Assembly (NCBI GenBank): GCA_015075635.1
Contig: JABTUA010000001.1
Span: 2,418,001 to 2,482,000 of the forward strand
Source: Polyangiaceae bacterium
Lineage (GTDB): Bacteria > Myxococcota_A > Polyangia > Polyangiales > Polyangiaceae
Length of the DNA: 64,000 nucleotides
Reading direction: 5' to 3'
Shown piece by piece: positions 43,181 to 52,149 of the stretch; the first letter of the stretch is position 1; every line of letters starts with the position of its first letter. The position numbers and the translations under genes are program-made. The notes beneath the pieces are model-generated. The model saw only the letters and a program-made list of their open reading frames with translations, made no database searches and had not been told where the DNA came from.

Positions 43181-44623
43181 TCAAGGGGTGAGGTCCAGCA
43201 CGGCGAAGTCGAAGACTCCCGGATTCGTGCTGACCGGGGCGATCTCCGTGCTCAGGAAGTCGAACTTCTTCTCGAACTTCCCGACGGCAACCACGCGGCC
43301 GGCGGTGGCGCCGAGCGCGCTGATGCTGTCGGCGCCGCTGCCGCCGAAAAGCGTCGCGAAGCGCACCATGCCGCTCGAATCCAGGCGCACGATGAAGCCG
43401 TCTTCGAGGCCCTGCTTGGTGAGTGGGCCGGTGCCGAAGTCGATGCTGACGCTCTTCATGCTCCCGCCCACCCAGACGTCCCCCGTGCTGTCGACGGCGA
43501 CCGCGTAGGCGCGGTCGTCGGCCCCACCCCCGAACGTGCGCGCCCACTTCAGCTCACCCTTGCCGTCGAGCTGCGCGATCAGCACGTCTTCGCCGCCCTC
43601 GTTGGGAAGCGGAGAGCCCTTGCCGACGTCGACCTGGCCCTTGGCGACCCCGACGGCGACCACCTGGTTGCCGGTCGGATTCGTCGCGACGTCGAAGAAG
43701 GCGTCGTCACCGGCGCTGCCGATGGCGCGAGCCCACTCCAGATCGAGGTTCGAGTCATAGGCCACCACGGTGGCCAGCTGCAGCGCTGCGCCGGAGCCCA
43801 AGACCAGGAGCGGGTCGCCGAAGCCCGCAGACTCACCGGCGGCGTAGATCTTCGGGACCGAGTCGGTGGCGACGTCGAAGAAGCGCTGCGCGCCGCTCCC
43901 GGCGAAGACCGCGTGCTTGCCCGGGCCGCTCCACTCGAGCGACACGAGGGCGTCGCCAGCTGCGTCAGCGTTCACGGTCTGCGCGTGCAGCTGTGTCCCG
44001 CTCACCACGATGCCCACGCTGACGCTGCCGGAGCCGAAGCGGGCGTTGCCCCAGAACGACTGGTTTCCGTTTCCGATGATGGACAGTCCGTCGACCTGAT
44101 CGCCAGCCGGGCCCGGTATCAGGCGCGCGACTACGCCGCCCCAGCCTGCGGCCTCCGTGAAGGACGCGTCGCCGATCTTCACGTCCTTCACGAAGAACCC
44201 GGACAGGAACAGGGATCCGGTGCCGCCCACGACCACGCCTTCCGCGTACGCTTCGCCGCTGGACGGGAAATGGCGGCGCGGCAGCTCCTCGGCCTGTCCC
44301 GGCGCGACCTCGGCGACGAAGCTCTCGTAGCCGGGCGCCACGGAGCCGTAACCGACCACGAAGACGTGAGCGTTCGTCGGGCTGATGGCCACGTCGGTGA
44401 CGTGATGGCCCGCGCCGCCGGGAATGACGTGGAGCTCCGTCAGAGTCGGGCTCCCCGACCCCGCGTCAGGGCCTGCGTCCGAGCCCGCGCTTCCGGCGCT
44501 GCCGGCTTGGCCGCCCGCCCCGGCCGTGCCCGCCGCACCCCCCGTGGAGCTGCCATGGTTGCGCGCAGTGCTCGAGCACGCCCAGACGAGCAGCGCCGGC
44601 AGCCACAGCACGCGGAGTCTCAT
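43181..44623 (-). CDS. Beta-propeller-like lipoprotein (SBBP-type repeats)
   Basis: 480 aa from the ATG at 44623. A signal peptide with lipobox-like VWAC (LPALLVWACSSTARN) is followed by a Gly/Ala/Ser linker with Asp. The body consists of repeats of about 40-60 residues with ATNPTGNQVVAVGVAKGQVD and AVAVDSTGDVWVGGSMKSV patterns plus LEWARAIGSAGDDA and LKWARTFGGGADDR. These resemble SBBP (seven-bladed beta-propeller) repeats. It is probably a surface-displayed propeller. It is divergent from P5C dehydrogenase. Confidence 0.7.
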   Translation of the reverse strand: MRLRVLWLPALLVWACSSTARNHGSSTGGAAGTAGAGGQAGSAGSAGSDAGPDAGSGSPTLTELHVIPGGAGHHVTDVAISPTNAHVFVVGYGSVAPGYESFVAEVAPGQAEELPRRHFPSSGEAYAEGVVVGGTGSLFLSGFFVKDVKIGDASFTEAAGWGGVVARLIPGPAGDQVDGLSIIGNGNQSFWGNARFGSGSVSVGIVVSGTQLHAQTVNADAAGDALVSLEWSGPGKHAVFAGSGAQRFFDVATDSVPKIYAAGESAGFGDPLLVLGSGAALQLATVVAYDSNLDLEWARAIGSAGDDAFFDVATNPTGNQVVAVGVAKGQVDVGKGSPLPNEGGEDVLIAQLDGKGELKWARTFGGGADDRAYAVAVDSTGDVWVGGSMKSVSIDFGTGPLTKQGLEDGFIVRLDSSGMVRFATLFGGSGADSISALGATAGRVVAVGKFEKKFDFLSTEIAPVSTNPGVFDFAVLDLTP

Positions 44624-44727
44624 TCGGCGCGCAGCATACACCAGAGGTGACGCGGCTCGCGGGGAGCGGCGTCCGCAACGATTGCCGGCGGCTCACACCG
44701 CGCCGGATCTGGTCTACCCTGCCGCGC

Positions 44728-46356
44728 ATGCTGAACGCCCTGAGCCACGCGCCACCCCCCGTCAACGAGCCCGTGCTGAGCTACGCGCCGGGCACGGCCG
44801 AGCGCGCGGCGCTCAAAGCCGAGCTGTCGCGGTTGGCCTCGAGCGAGCTCGACATCCCGCTGATCATCGCCGGCAAAGAGGTGCGGACCGGCAAGCAGGG
44901 CAGCGCCGTGATGCCCCACGCTCACGCGCACGTGCTCGGCCGCCATCACATGGCGGGGCCGGCCGAGGTGCAGGCGGCGATCCGGGCCGCGGTGGACGCG
45001 CAGCACGACTGGGCGCGCATGTCGCAGGGCGCCCGCGCGGCGATCTTCCTCAAGGCCGCCGAGCTCCTGGCCGGGAAGTACCGCCCGATCCTGAACGCCG
45101 CCACCATGCTGGGGCAGAGCAAGACGGCACATCAGGCGGAGATCGACGCGGCCTGCGAGCTGATCGACTTCTTCCGCTTCAACGTCCACTTCGCAGAGCG
45201 CATCCTGGCGGAGCAGCCGCTCTCCGGCCCGGGCATGTGGAATCAGGGGGACGCGCGGCCCCTCGAGGGCTTCGTGTTCGCGGTGACGCCCTTCAACTTC
45301 ACGTCCATCGCCGGCAACCTGCCCACCGCCCCGGCCATCCTGGGCAACACCGCGGTGTGGAAGCCCGCGTCGACCGCGGTCTACTCCGCGCACTTCATCA
45401 TGCAGCTCCTGCTCGAAGCCGGGCTGCCTCCCGGAGTGATCAACCTGGTCTACGGCTCCGGCGGGCAAGTGGGCAACGCCGTGCTGGAGAGCCCGCACCT
45501 GGCGGGCGTGCACTTCACCGGCTCGACCGGCGTCTTCCAGGGCATGTGGAAGAGCATCGGGGAACGCATCGGGAGCTACCGCACCTATCCGCGCCTGGTC
45601 GGCGAGACCGGCGGCAAGGACTTCATCTTCGCCCACGAGAGCGCCGATCGGCAGGCCCTGGCGGTGGCCATCGTGCGCGGCGCCTTCGAATTCCAGGGGC
45701 AGAAGTGCAGCGCGGCCTCCCGCGTCTACCTGCCGAGCAGCATCGCCGACGACGTCCGCGAGCGCGTGGTGGCGATGATCCGCGAACTCAGCGTGGGGGA
45801 CATCCGGGACTTCTCGAACTTCATGGGCGCCGTCATCGACCAGAGCGCGTACCGCGATCACGTCAGCTACATCGAGCACGCGCGCGGCGACGGCTCGAAG
45901 ATCCTGGCGGGTGGCAGCTACGACGACAAGGTCGGCTATTTCATCCAGCCGACCCTGGTGGAGACTCCGGACCCGAAGTCCAGGCTGATGCGCGAGGAGA
46001 TCTTCGGTCCAGTGCTCACCTGGTACGTGTACGACGCGGGCAAGCTGGACGACGCGCTCTCGCTCTGCGACGAGACCTCGCCCTACGCGCTGACGGGCGC
46101 CGTGTTCGCGCAAGACCGCGCCTTCGTGAGCAAGGCGTCGGAGCGGCTCCGCAACGCCGCCGGCAACTTCTACGTCAACGACAAGCCGACCGGCGCCGTG
46201 GTCGGTCAGCAACCCTTCGGCGGCGCGCGCGCCTCCGGCACGAACGACAAGGCCGGCTCGCTCTGGAACCTGATCCGCTGGATCTCCCCGCGCACGATCA
46301 AAGAGACCTTCGCCCCTCCGACCAGCTGGCGCTACCCGTTCCTGGCCAAGGACTGA
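44728..46356 (+). CDS. pruA: L-glutamate gamma-semialdehyde (P5C) dehydrogenase
   Basis: 542 aa from the ATG at 44728, typical of the single-domain P5C dehydrogenase. Catalytic Cys327 sits in FQGQKCSAASRVY and Glu293 in RLVGETGGKD. Substrate-side features include TPFNFTSIAGNLPTAPAILG and GVHFTGSTGVF. It oxidises glutamate semialdehyde to glutamate with NAD in proline and arginine breakdown. No proline dehydrogenase (putA-type) gene is next to it. It is divergent from a propeller lipoprotein. Confidence 0.93.
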   Translation: MLNALSHAPPPVNEPVLSYAPGTAERAALKAELSRLASSELDIPLIIAGKEVRTGKQGSAVMPHAHAHVLGRHHMAGPAEVQAAIRAAVDAQHDWARMSQGARAAIFLKAAELLAGKYRPILNAATMLGQSKTAHQAEIDAACELIDFFRFNVHFAERILAEQPLSGPGMWNQGDARPLEGFVFAVTPFNFTSIAGNLPTAPAILGNTAVWKPASTAVYSAHFIMQLLLEAGLPPGVINLVYGSGGQVGNAVLESPHLAGVHFTGSTGVFQGMWKSIGERIGSYRTYPRLVGETGGKDFIFAHESADRQALAVAIVRGAFEFQGQKCSAASRVYLPSSIADDVRERVVAMIRELSVGDIRDFSNFMGAVIDQSAYRDHVSYIEHARGDGSKILAGGSYDDKVGYFIQPTLVETPDPKSRLMREEIFGPVLTWYVYDAGKLDDALSLCDETSPYALTGAVFAQDRAFVSKASERLRNAAGNFYVNDKPTGAVVGQQPFGGARASGTNDKAGSLWNLIRWISPRTIKETFAPPTSWRYPFLAKD

Positions 46357-46431
46357 GCTTGTGGGCGGGTGTCTCACCCGTTGCAATCCGAGACGCACCG
46401 ACGCTACCCTCGGGTTTTCCGGAGGGCCCCC

Positions 46432-48057
46432 ATGAAGTCCATGCTTCGACCCGCTCGCACGCTCACGATGCTGTTCACGGTCGGTGTGCTCGCGCTGGCG
46501 CAGACCCAGTGCGGTGACGACGACGAGGGCGGCGGCGGAAGCGGGGGCAAGAAGGACGCCGGCAGCGACGGCACCACCGGCGGCTCCGGCGGCACGGCAG
46601 GCTCCGGCGGCTCGACCGGCGGCACGGCGGGCTCCGGCGGCTCGACCGGCGGCACGGCGGGCTCCGGCGGCGTGGCGGGGAGCGACGCGGGCGACGCCGG
46701 CGACGGCGGACCGCCGACCTGCCAGAGCCCCGAGACGCTGTGCGGCACGAGCTGCGTCAACCTCCAGACCGACGCCGCCAACTGCGGCGCCTGCGGCACG
46801 GCGTGCACCAGCACCCAGGTCTGCAACCTCGGCCTCTGCGACACCGTGTGCAGCGGTCAGCTGACCAAGTGCGGCTCGAGCTGCGTGGACACCGGCAGCG
46901 ACGCGAACCACTGCGGCGCCTGCGGCACCGCCTGCGCGGGTGGCAAGATCTGCAGCAACGCGGCCTGCGTGTGCGACGCCGGCCAGACTGACTGCAGCGG
47001 CACCTGCGTGAACACAGCCACGAGCCCGACCCACTGCGGCGCCTGCGGCACCGCCTGCGGCGCGAACCAGGTCTGCAACGCCGGCACCTGCGCTGCGGGC
47101 TGCACCGCGCCGCTCCAGCTCTGCGCCGGAAGCTGCGTGGACACCAAGAGCGACGCGCAGAACTGCGGCGCCTGCGGCACGGCCTGCGGCAACGGCCTGA
47201 CCTGCATCAACGGCGCCTGCGCTTGCCCGGCCGGCACGCTGGCTTGCGGCAACCAGTGCGCGGACACCACCATCAGCTTCCAGCACTGCGGCGCCTGCAA
47301 CAACAAGTGCGGCGCTGGCGAAGCTTGCGTCAACGGCACCTGCACCAACCAGGGCTGCCCGACCCAGCAGACGCTGTGCGGCGGCACCTGCGCGAAGCTC
47401 CAGGTCGACCCCGCGAACTGCGGCAGCTGCGGCAACGTCTGCACCGGCGGCCAGGTCTGCAACAGTGGCACCTGCGCCTGCCCCGGCGGCACCACGCTGT
47501 GCAGCGGCCTGTGCGTGGACCTCACGAACAACCCGAGCCACTGCGGCGCCTGTGGCACCACCTGCTCCAGCGCTCAGGTCTGCGCGGCCAGCGCCTGCGC
47601 GGCGAGCTGTCCCACCGGTACCACGGACTGCAACGGAGCCTGCGTGAACTTGCAGACCAACGAGTCGAACTGCGGCACCTGCGGCGTGACCTGCACCGGC
47701 GGCCGCGAGTGCAACGCCGGCGTGTGCGCCTGCCCCGCCGGCGACCTCGAGTGCGGTACGCCCGCGGTCTGCACCAACGTGCAGAAGAGCCCGGCCAACT
47801 GCGGTGCCTGCAACAACAAGTGCGGCCCGGGCGGCGCGTGCAACGCCGGTGTCTGCGCCTGTGGCACCGGGCTCAACGCCTGCGGCGGGACCGCCGCTGA
47901 CGCCGGCACGGATGCAGGCGACGCGGCGGCCAGCGACGCCGGCTCGAGCGTGGTGAAGTGCGTCAACTTCCAGACCGATCCGCAGAACTGCGGCGCCTGC
48001 GGCAACGCCTGCGAAGGTGGGACCTGCAGCGCCGGCTCGTGCAACGCAGGCGGGTGA
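46432..48057 (+). CDS. Ten-repeat Cys-rich lipoprotein
   Basis: 541 aa from the ATG at 46432, preceded by GGAGGG at 46421-46426. The signal peptide ends QTQC (LALAQTQCGDDDEG). A linker encoded by 30-bp repeats follows. Then come ten repeats of about 40 residues with the core CxNxCxxGxxCxxGxC, such as CGACGTACTSTQVC and CGACGTACAGGKIC. The tenth is interrupted by an Asp/Ala/Gly stretch (DAGTDAGDAAASDAGSS). The regular Cys spacing suggests disulfide-linked or metal-binding modules. It is probably a surface protein, function unknown. Confidence 0.85.
   Translation: MKSMLRPARTLTMLFTVGVLALAQTQCGDDDEGGGGSGGKKDAGSDGTTGGSGGTAGSGGSTGGTAGSGGSTGGTAGSGGVAGSDAGDAGDGGPPTCQSPETLCGTSCVNLQTDAANCGACGTACTSTQVCNLGLCDTVCSGQLTKCGSSCVDTGSDANHCGACGTACAGGKICSNAACVCDAGQTDCSGTCVNTATSPTHCGACGTACGANQVCNAGTCAAGCTAPLQLCAGSCVDTKSDAQNCGACGTACGNGLTCINGACACPAGTLACGNQCADTTISFQHCGACNNKCGAGEACVNGTCTNQGCPTQQTLCGGTCAKLQVDPANCGSCGNVCTGGQVCNSGTCACPGGTTLCSGLCVDLTNNPSHCGACGTTCSSAQVCAASACAASCPTGTTDCNGACVNLQTNESNCGTCGVTCTGGRECNAGVCACPAGDLECGTPAVCTNVQKSPANCGACNNKCGPGGACNAGVCACGTGLNACGGTAADAGTDAGDAAASDAGSSVVKCVNFQTDPQNCGACGNACEGGTCSAGSCNAGG
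46591..46680 (+). repeat. Three 30-bp tandem repeats in lipoprotein linker
   Basis: Period-30 units starting GGCACGGCGGGCTCC at 46591, 46621 and 46651, the first with one base change and the third diverging at its end. They encode GTAGSGGSTG units of the linker before the Cys-repeat domain. Confidence 0.75.
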
Positions 48058-48066
48058 GCGGGCGCC

Positions 48067-49266
48067 TCACACGCGAAGAATATACGTGATCTCCGTCTTG
48101 ACCACCGGCTCGCCCAAGCGGAGGTCCAGCATGCGCTGTCGCACCTCGTCGCCGCGGTAGCCGTAGGCGGCGCCGCGCACGTCGCTGACCAGATCGACTC
48201 CTCCATCGGGCTTCTCGAGCTCGAATGCGCGGCTTGCACCGTCTTGCACGACGCCCTTCACCCGCTGGTACTGCGAGTAGGCGTAGCCGCCGCCGTGCGG
48301 CAGGAGGTTCGCTCGGCTCAGGCGCTCCACCAGCCCGAGCCGCTCCGCGCGCGGGCGGAAGCCGGTCTCCCCGAGCGCCGCGTCGTCGAAGTTCGGCCGC
48401 GGGCGCACGAGATACGCGGGCAGCTCCGGTCCCAGCGTCAGCGGGAAGAGCTGCCCGGAGGCCAGATCTTCGTCGTCGAAGCAGTAGCAGCCGAGGATGG
48501 CGTCGTTCATCGCGAGCTGCCCCTGGTGCGTGCGGTTCACGATCACGTCCAGAGGTCCGAGCAGCGCCCGGGCCAGGGCCTCCCGGCGCCGCAGGCTGAA
48601 GTCCTGGCACCAGGTGTAGGCCGCGTAGAAGTCGGTCGCCTTCGCGCCCGTGAGCACGTGCACCGGCCCCCAAGGCGTCTGGCGCGTCTCCATCATCTTC
48701 TGGAGCTCCTCGCTGGCGTCCCAGTAGATGCCCGGCCCCTTCGGCGAGCGCTCGCGGTGCTCGTGCCCGGACGAGTGGATGATGGCGAGCGTGTCGGCCT
48801 TGGGCGCGTCGTCCGTGTAGCGCTCGCGCACCTCGCAGATGTCCAGAAAGTGGTTGCCCTCGGTCAGGTCGAACTCGACCTCGACGCCGTCGACGACCAG
48901 CGGCTCCTTCTCGAGCTTCTTCGCGCGCGCCTCGATCTCGGCGGGCGGCGGCCGGTCGTGGAGCGCGACGGCGATCATGCCGCAGTGGTTGCTCTTGATG
49001 TCGAGCACCGCGAAGTCGCCGCTCCACTGGATGCGCCCGCCGTAGCCGAAGCCTTGGCCCCAGCGCCCGGTGTTGCGCGTGACGGTGGCGTCCGGCGCGC
49101 CGGTGAAGCTCGCGTCCATGGGCAGGCCCAGCTGGCGCTGCACCTCCTGGATCTTGGCGATGCCGAAGGGCATGTTGGCCCCGCACAGCTGCTCGCCCAC
49201 GTCCCCCACCCCGGACAGGAAGCAGTGCTCGCGGGCTCGGTCGAGCGCGGCGCTGTCGTCGTTCAT
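48067..49266 (-). CDS. Divergent RtcB-family (RNA ligase-like) protein
   Basis: 399 aa, close to RtcB length (E. coli 408). Read in order along RtcB, the following match: GRIQWSGDFAVLDIKSNHCG (metal/Cys loop, D89 and C95, but with an insertion relative to canonical DIGCGM), EGNHFLDICEV (H139), AIIHSSGHEHRER (H164), AYTWCQDFSLRRREAL, VIVNRTHQGQ (H247) and LLPHGGGYAYSQYQRV (H324, the position of the guanylylated His in the HGAGR motif). So ligase-type histidines are kept, but the Asp-Cys loop and the HSGSRG and HGAGR motifs are altered. RNA ligase activity is possible but unproven. It lies downstream of gnd, 43 bp apart. No RtcA, RtcR or tRNA gene adjoins it. Confidence 0.7.
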   Translation of the reverse strand: MNDDSAALDRAREHCFLSGVGDVGEQLCGANMPFGIAKIQEVQRQLGLPMDASFTGAPDATVTRNTGRWGQGFGYGGRIQWSGDFAVLDIKSNHCGMIAVALHDRPPPAEIEARAKKLEKEPLVVDGVEVEFDLTEGNHFLDICEVRERYTDDAPKADTLAIIHSSGHEHRERSPKGPGIYWDASEELQKMMETRQTPWGPVHVLTGAKATDFYAAYTWCQDFSLRRREALARALLGPLDVIVNRTHQGQLAMNDAILGCYCFDDEDLASGQLFPLTLGPELPAYLVRPRPNFDDAALGETGFRPRAERLGLVERLSRANLLPHGGGYAYSQYQRVKGVVQDGASRAFELEKPDGGVDLVSDVRGAAYGYRGDEVRQRMLDLRLGEPVVKTEITYILRV

Positions 49267-49309
49267 GTTCGGAGATGCCTAATACACGCGCGTGAAACCG
49301 GCCAGGGCC

Positions 49310-50710
49310 TCACTCCCACTCGGTGTGGAAGGAGCCCTCGCGATCGACCCGTGCGTAGGTGTGGGCGCCGAAGAAGTCCCGCTGGGCCTGGAGCAGGTTC
49401 GCCGGCAGGCGCTCGCGCCGGTAGCCGTCGAAGTAGGCGAGCGATCCCGAGAAGGTCGGCACCGGTACGCCGGACTGGACGGCCAGCGACACCACCCGGC
49501 GCCAGGCGGGCTGGCGCTCGGCGAGCTCCTTGGCGAACTCTGCGTCCACGAGCAGGCTCGGCAGCTCGGCGTTTCGGTCGTAGGCGCGCTTGATGCGATC
49601 GAGGAAGCGCGCACGGATGATGCAGCCACCCTTCCAGATGCGGGCGATTGCCCCGAGGCGCAGGCCCCAGCCGTACTCGCCTGAGGCGCGCCGGAGCAGG
49701 TTCATCCCCTGGGCGTAGCTCTGCACCTTGGCGGCGTAGAGCGCGTGGCGCACGTCCTCGGCGAGCGTTTTCGGATCGACCTTGCCGCTCGCGATGGTGC
49801 GGCCCTCGATGGCCTTCGAAGCCGCCACGCGGTCGGCCTTCATGGCCGAGAGCATTCGGGCCTCCACGGAGCTGGCTATGGTCGGGATGGGCGAGCCGAG
49901 CTCGGCGGCCTGCTGCACCGTCCACTTGCCGGTGCCCTTCATGCCCGTGGCGTCCACGATCTTGTCCACCAGGAAGCCGTCGGCGAGCGCGTCTTTCTTG
50001 CGAAAGATCTTGCTGGTGATCTCGATCAGGAACGACTCGAGCTCGCCACGGTTCCACTCCGCGAACAGCTCCCCGAGCTGCTCGTTGCTCATGCCACCCA
50101 GCGTCTTCAGGACGTCGTAGGCCTCGGCGATGAGCTGCATGTCGCCGTACTCGATGCCGTTGTGGACCATCTTCACGTAGTGGCCCGCGCCGCCCGGCCC
50201 CATCCAGTCCACGCACGGGCCGTCGTCCACCTGAGCGGCGATCTTGGTCAGGATGGGCGCGAGCTCTTCATACGCGCTCTTCGGCCCGCCGGGCATCAGC
50301 GAAGGGCCGTGCCGCGCGCCTTCCTCGCCGCCTGACACGCCCATGCCCACGAAGCGGAAGCCCCGGGCGTCGAGCTCCTTGCTGCGGCGCTCGGTGTTGG
50401 TGAAGTACTCGTTGCCGCCGTCGATCAGCATGTCGCCGGGCTCGAGGTGCGGAGTCAGGCTTGCGATGGTGTCGTCCACGGGTTTGCCCGCCTTGACCAT
50501 CATCACGATCTTGCGCGGCCGGCTGAGCGCAGCGCAGAGCTCCGCCGGCGACTTCGCGCCGACGATCTTCTTGCCCGGGTTCGCCGCGAGGAAGGCGTCC
50601 ACCTTGTCGGTGCTGCGGTTGAAGACCGCGATGGGAAACCCCTTCTCCTCGATGTTGAGGGCCAGGTTCTCCCCCATCACCGCCAACCCCACCAAGCCGA
50701 TCTGCTGCAT
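49310..50710 (-). CDS. gnd: 6-phosphogluconate dehydrogenase, decarboxylating
   Basis: 466 aa from the ATG at 50710 (E. coli 468). NADP-binding GLAVMGENLALNI, IDGGNEYFTNTERR, the signature VGMGVSGGEEGARHGPSLMP, and catalytic-region HYVKMVHNGIEYGDMQLIAE are all present. It oxidises 6-phosphogluconate to ribulose 5-phosphate in the pentose phosphate pathway, giving NADPH. The following RtcB-like gene may share its transcript. No zwf or pgl gene is in the window. Confidence 0.97.
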   Translation of the reverse strand: MQQIGLVGLAVMGENLALNIEEKGFPIAVFNRSTDKVDAFLAANPGKKIVGAKSPAELCAALSRPRKIVMMVKAGKPVDDTIASLTPHLEPGDMLIDGGNEYFTNTERRSKELDARGFRFVGMGVSGGEEGARHGPSLMPGGPKSAYEELAPILTKIAAQVDDGPCVDWMGPGGAGHYVKMVHNGIEYGDMQLIAEAYDVLKTLGGMSNEQLGELFAEWNRGELESFLIEITSKIFRKKDALADGFLVDKIVDATGMKGTGKWTVQQAAELGSPIPTIASSVEARMLSAMKADRVAASKAIEGRTIASGKVDPKTLAEDVRHALYAAKVQSYAQGMNLLRRASGEYGWGLRLGAIARIWKGGCIIRARFLDRIKRAYDRNAELPSLLVDAEFAKELAERQPAWRRVVSLAVQSGVPVPTFSGSLAYFDGYRRERLPANLLQAQRDFFGAHTYARVDREGSFHTEWE

Positions 50711-50779
50711 GGCGCGGAATGGTAGCGGGGATCTGGCGTACGGAAACACCCTTTCACGAGGGCTTCGGGGTCACCAGAG

Positions 50780-50911
50780 AACCGCCAAGGCGCCAGAAGG
50801 AACGCCAAGTTCGCCAAGAGCTCACAAATCCGAGGATTCTGAGATTCGAGAATTCCGAGATTCAAGAATTTCTGACTTGGCGAACTTGGCGAACTTGGGG
50901 TCTTGGCGGTT
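50780..50911. repeat. Nested inverted-repeat intergenic element
   Basis: The outer pair AACCGCCAAG (50780-50789) and CTTGGCGGTT (50902-50911) encloses a 16-bp perfect pair CGCCAAGTTCGCCAAG (50803-50818) and CTTGGCGAACTTGGCG (50876-50891). Between them is an AT-rich core with a near-duplicate of GAGATTCNAGAATTYC. The region is much less GC-rich than its surroundings and holds no gene. It may be a mobile or dispersed repeat, or a strong terminator for the minus-strand gene ending at 50950. Confidence 0.6.
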
Positions 50912-50949
50912 TTCTGAGCGTCCCGGCGGCCGCGGCAGAGTGAGTGCGC

Positions 50950-51969
50950 TCAGATCTCCGGCGCGCTCTGGTAGGCGCATGCGGCCGGGTCGCCTTCAGA
51001 CGTCTCCCAGTTGATCGAGTCACTGTAGTAGACCCGGTAGAAGTCCGAGCCCCAGCACTCGACGGCAGTGACCTTGCCCGGATCGGCCGGGACGTCGCCG
51101 CCGGTGATGGTGATGTCGGCGCGGCCGGCGCCGGTGCCGTTCCACTGGCTCAGGATCGAGATGTCCTCCGGCTCCGTCATGTTGCTGTCGTCGGCGTCGG
51201 CGAAGGCGTCGACCTTCAGCGTCCCGGTGCCGTCGGCGGCGCTCTTGCTCGTCACCGTGAACCACTCCTCGGTGTGGGTCGGGGTGACCTCCGCCGTGAT
51301 GGTGCGCGGCTGCGAGAACAGGTTCGAGGTGATGTCCGGCGGCAGGTCGTGGGTGATCTTGATCTTGCCGGTCTCGCCGTCCGCGGTGAACGGGTCGAGC
51401 TCGTGGGCGACGTCCAGATCGATGGTGAAGTAGCCGTCGCCGTGGCTCGAGTGGCCCTTGCCCCAGCCCTTGCCGAGCAGGATGGTCTTGTAGTCCGCGT
51501 CGCTGTTCGAGCCCTTGGGGCGGCCTTCGAGGCGATACTCGTACTCCTTCTGGCCGACCTCGGTGACGCGGAAGCGGTAGGTCACCGGTTCCAGCGAGTC
51601 CGTCCAGGGGCCCCAGGTGGCCTCGTGGTCGTCTACCGAGGTCGGGTGCGTGTGTACGATGATCCACACGCTGCCGAGCACGACGCCGGCGACCTGGTTC
51701 ACGCCCTTGCGGACCTGCCGAGTGAACCCGTAGTACTTGGCCCAAGGCCCGTTGGCCCAGGGCTCGTCCCCCTGGATGCTCTGGCCGCCGGAGCTACCGC
51801 TGCCCTGCGCGTCCTCGGGACCGGCGACTTTGACGTGGTCTGCCTGGGGGATGGCCTGCTGGAACTTGGAGACGTCCTCCTCCTGCTTCAGCACGCAGCC
51901 CTGCCCGATCGCAGCCGCCGCCACCCATGCGCCCAACTTCCAGAACCCGCGATTGAACCACTTGGTCAT
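50950..51969 (-). CDS. Lipoprotein of unknown function
   Basis: 339 aa from the ATG at 51969. The signal peptide ends in GQGC (WVAAAAIGQGCVLKQ). The mature part is rich in Gly, Asp, Thr and Ser with long beta-like stretches (EVGQKEYEYRLEGRPKGSNS; DGYFTIDLDVAHELDPF; VECWGSDFYRVYYSDS). Family not recognised. It is divergent from the large kinase gene at 52150. A nested inverted repeat lies downstream of its stop. Confidence 0.7.
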   Translation of the reverse strand: MTKWFNRGFWKLGAWVAAAAIGQGCVLKQEEDVSKFQQAIPQADHVKVAGPEDAQGSGSSGGQSIQGDEPWANGPWAKYYGFTRQVRKGVNQVAGVVLGSVWIIVHTHPTSVDDHEATWGPWTDSLEPVTYRFRVTEVGQKEYEYRLEGRPKGSNSDADYKTILLGKGWGKGHSSHGDGYFTIDLDVAHELDPFTADGETGKIKITHDLPPDITSNLFSQPRTITAEVTPTHTEEWFTVTSKSAADGTGTLKVDAFADADDSNMTEPEDISILSQWNGTGAGRADITITGGDVPADPGKVTAVECWGSDFYRVYYSDSINWETSEGDPAACAYQSAPEI

Positions 51970-52149
51970 TTTTCTTTGCTCCCAGCTCGCCGGCACCTCT
52001 TTCAAGGACCGGGCCAAGAACAATTCGGGGAATTTTTCGCGTGCTTCGACCGTAGCGTGCACTCCCGGACCCAGGCCTCCGCGTGAACTCGGGTTCTCGG
52101 GCTCGCGTTTTTCCTCTGCGCGCGCCCTGGGATATCCTGCGCGGACTCG

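Noticed and set aside
50780..50911. An insertion sequence bounded by the inverted repeats
   Set aside because: No transposase frame fits between the arms; only a non-coding element of 132 bp is present.
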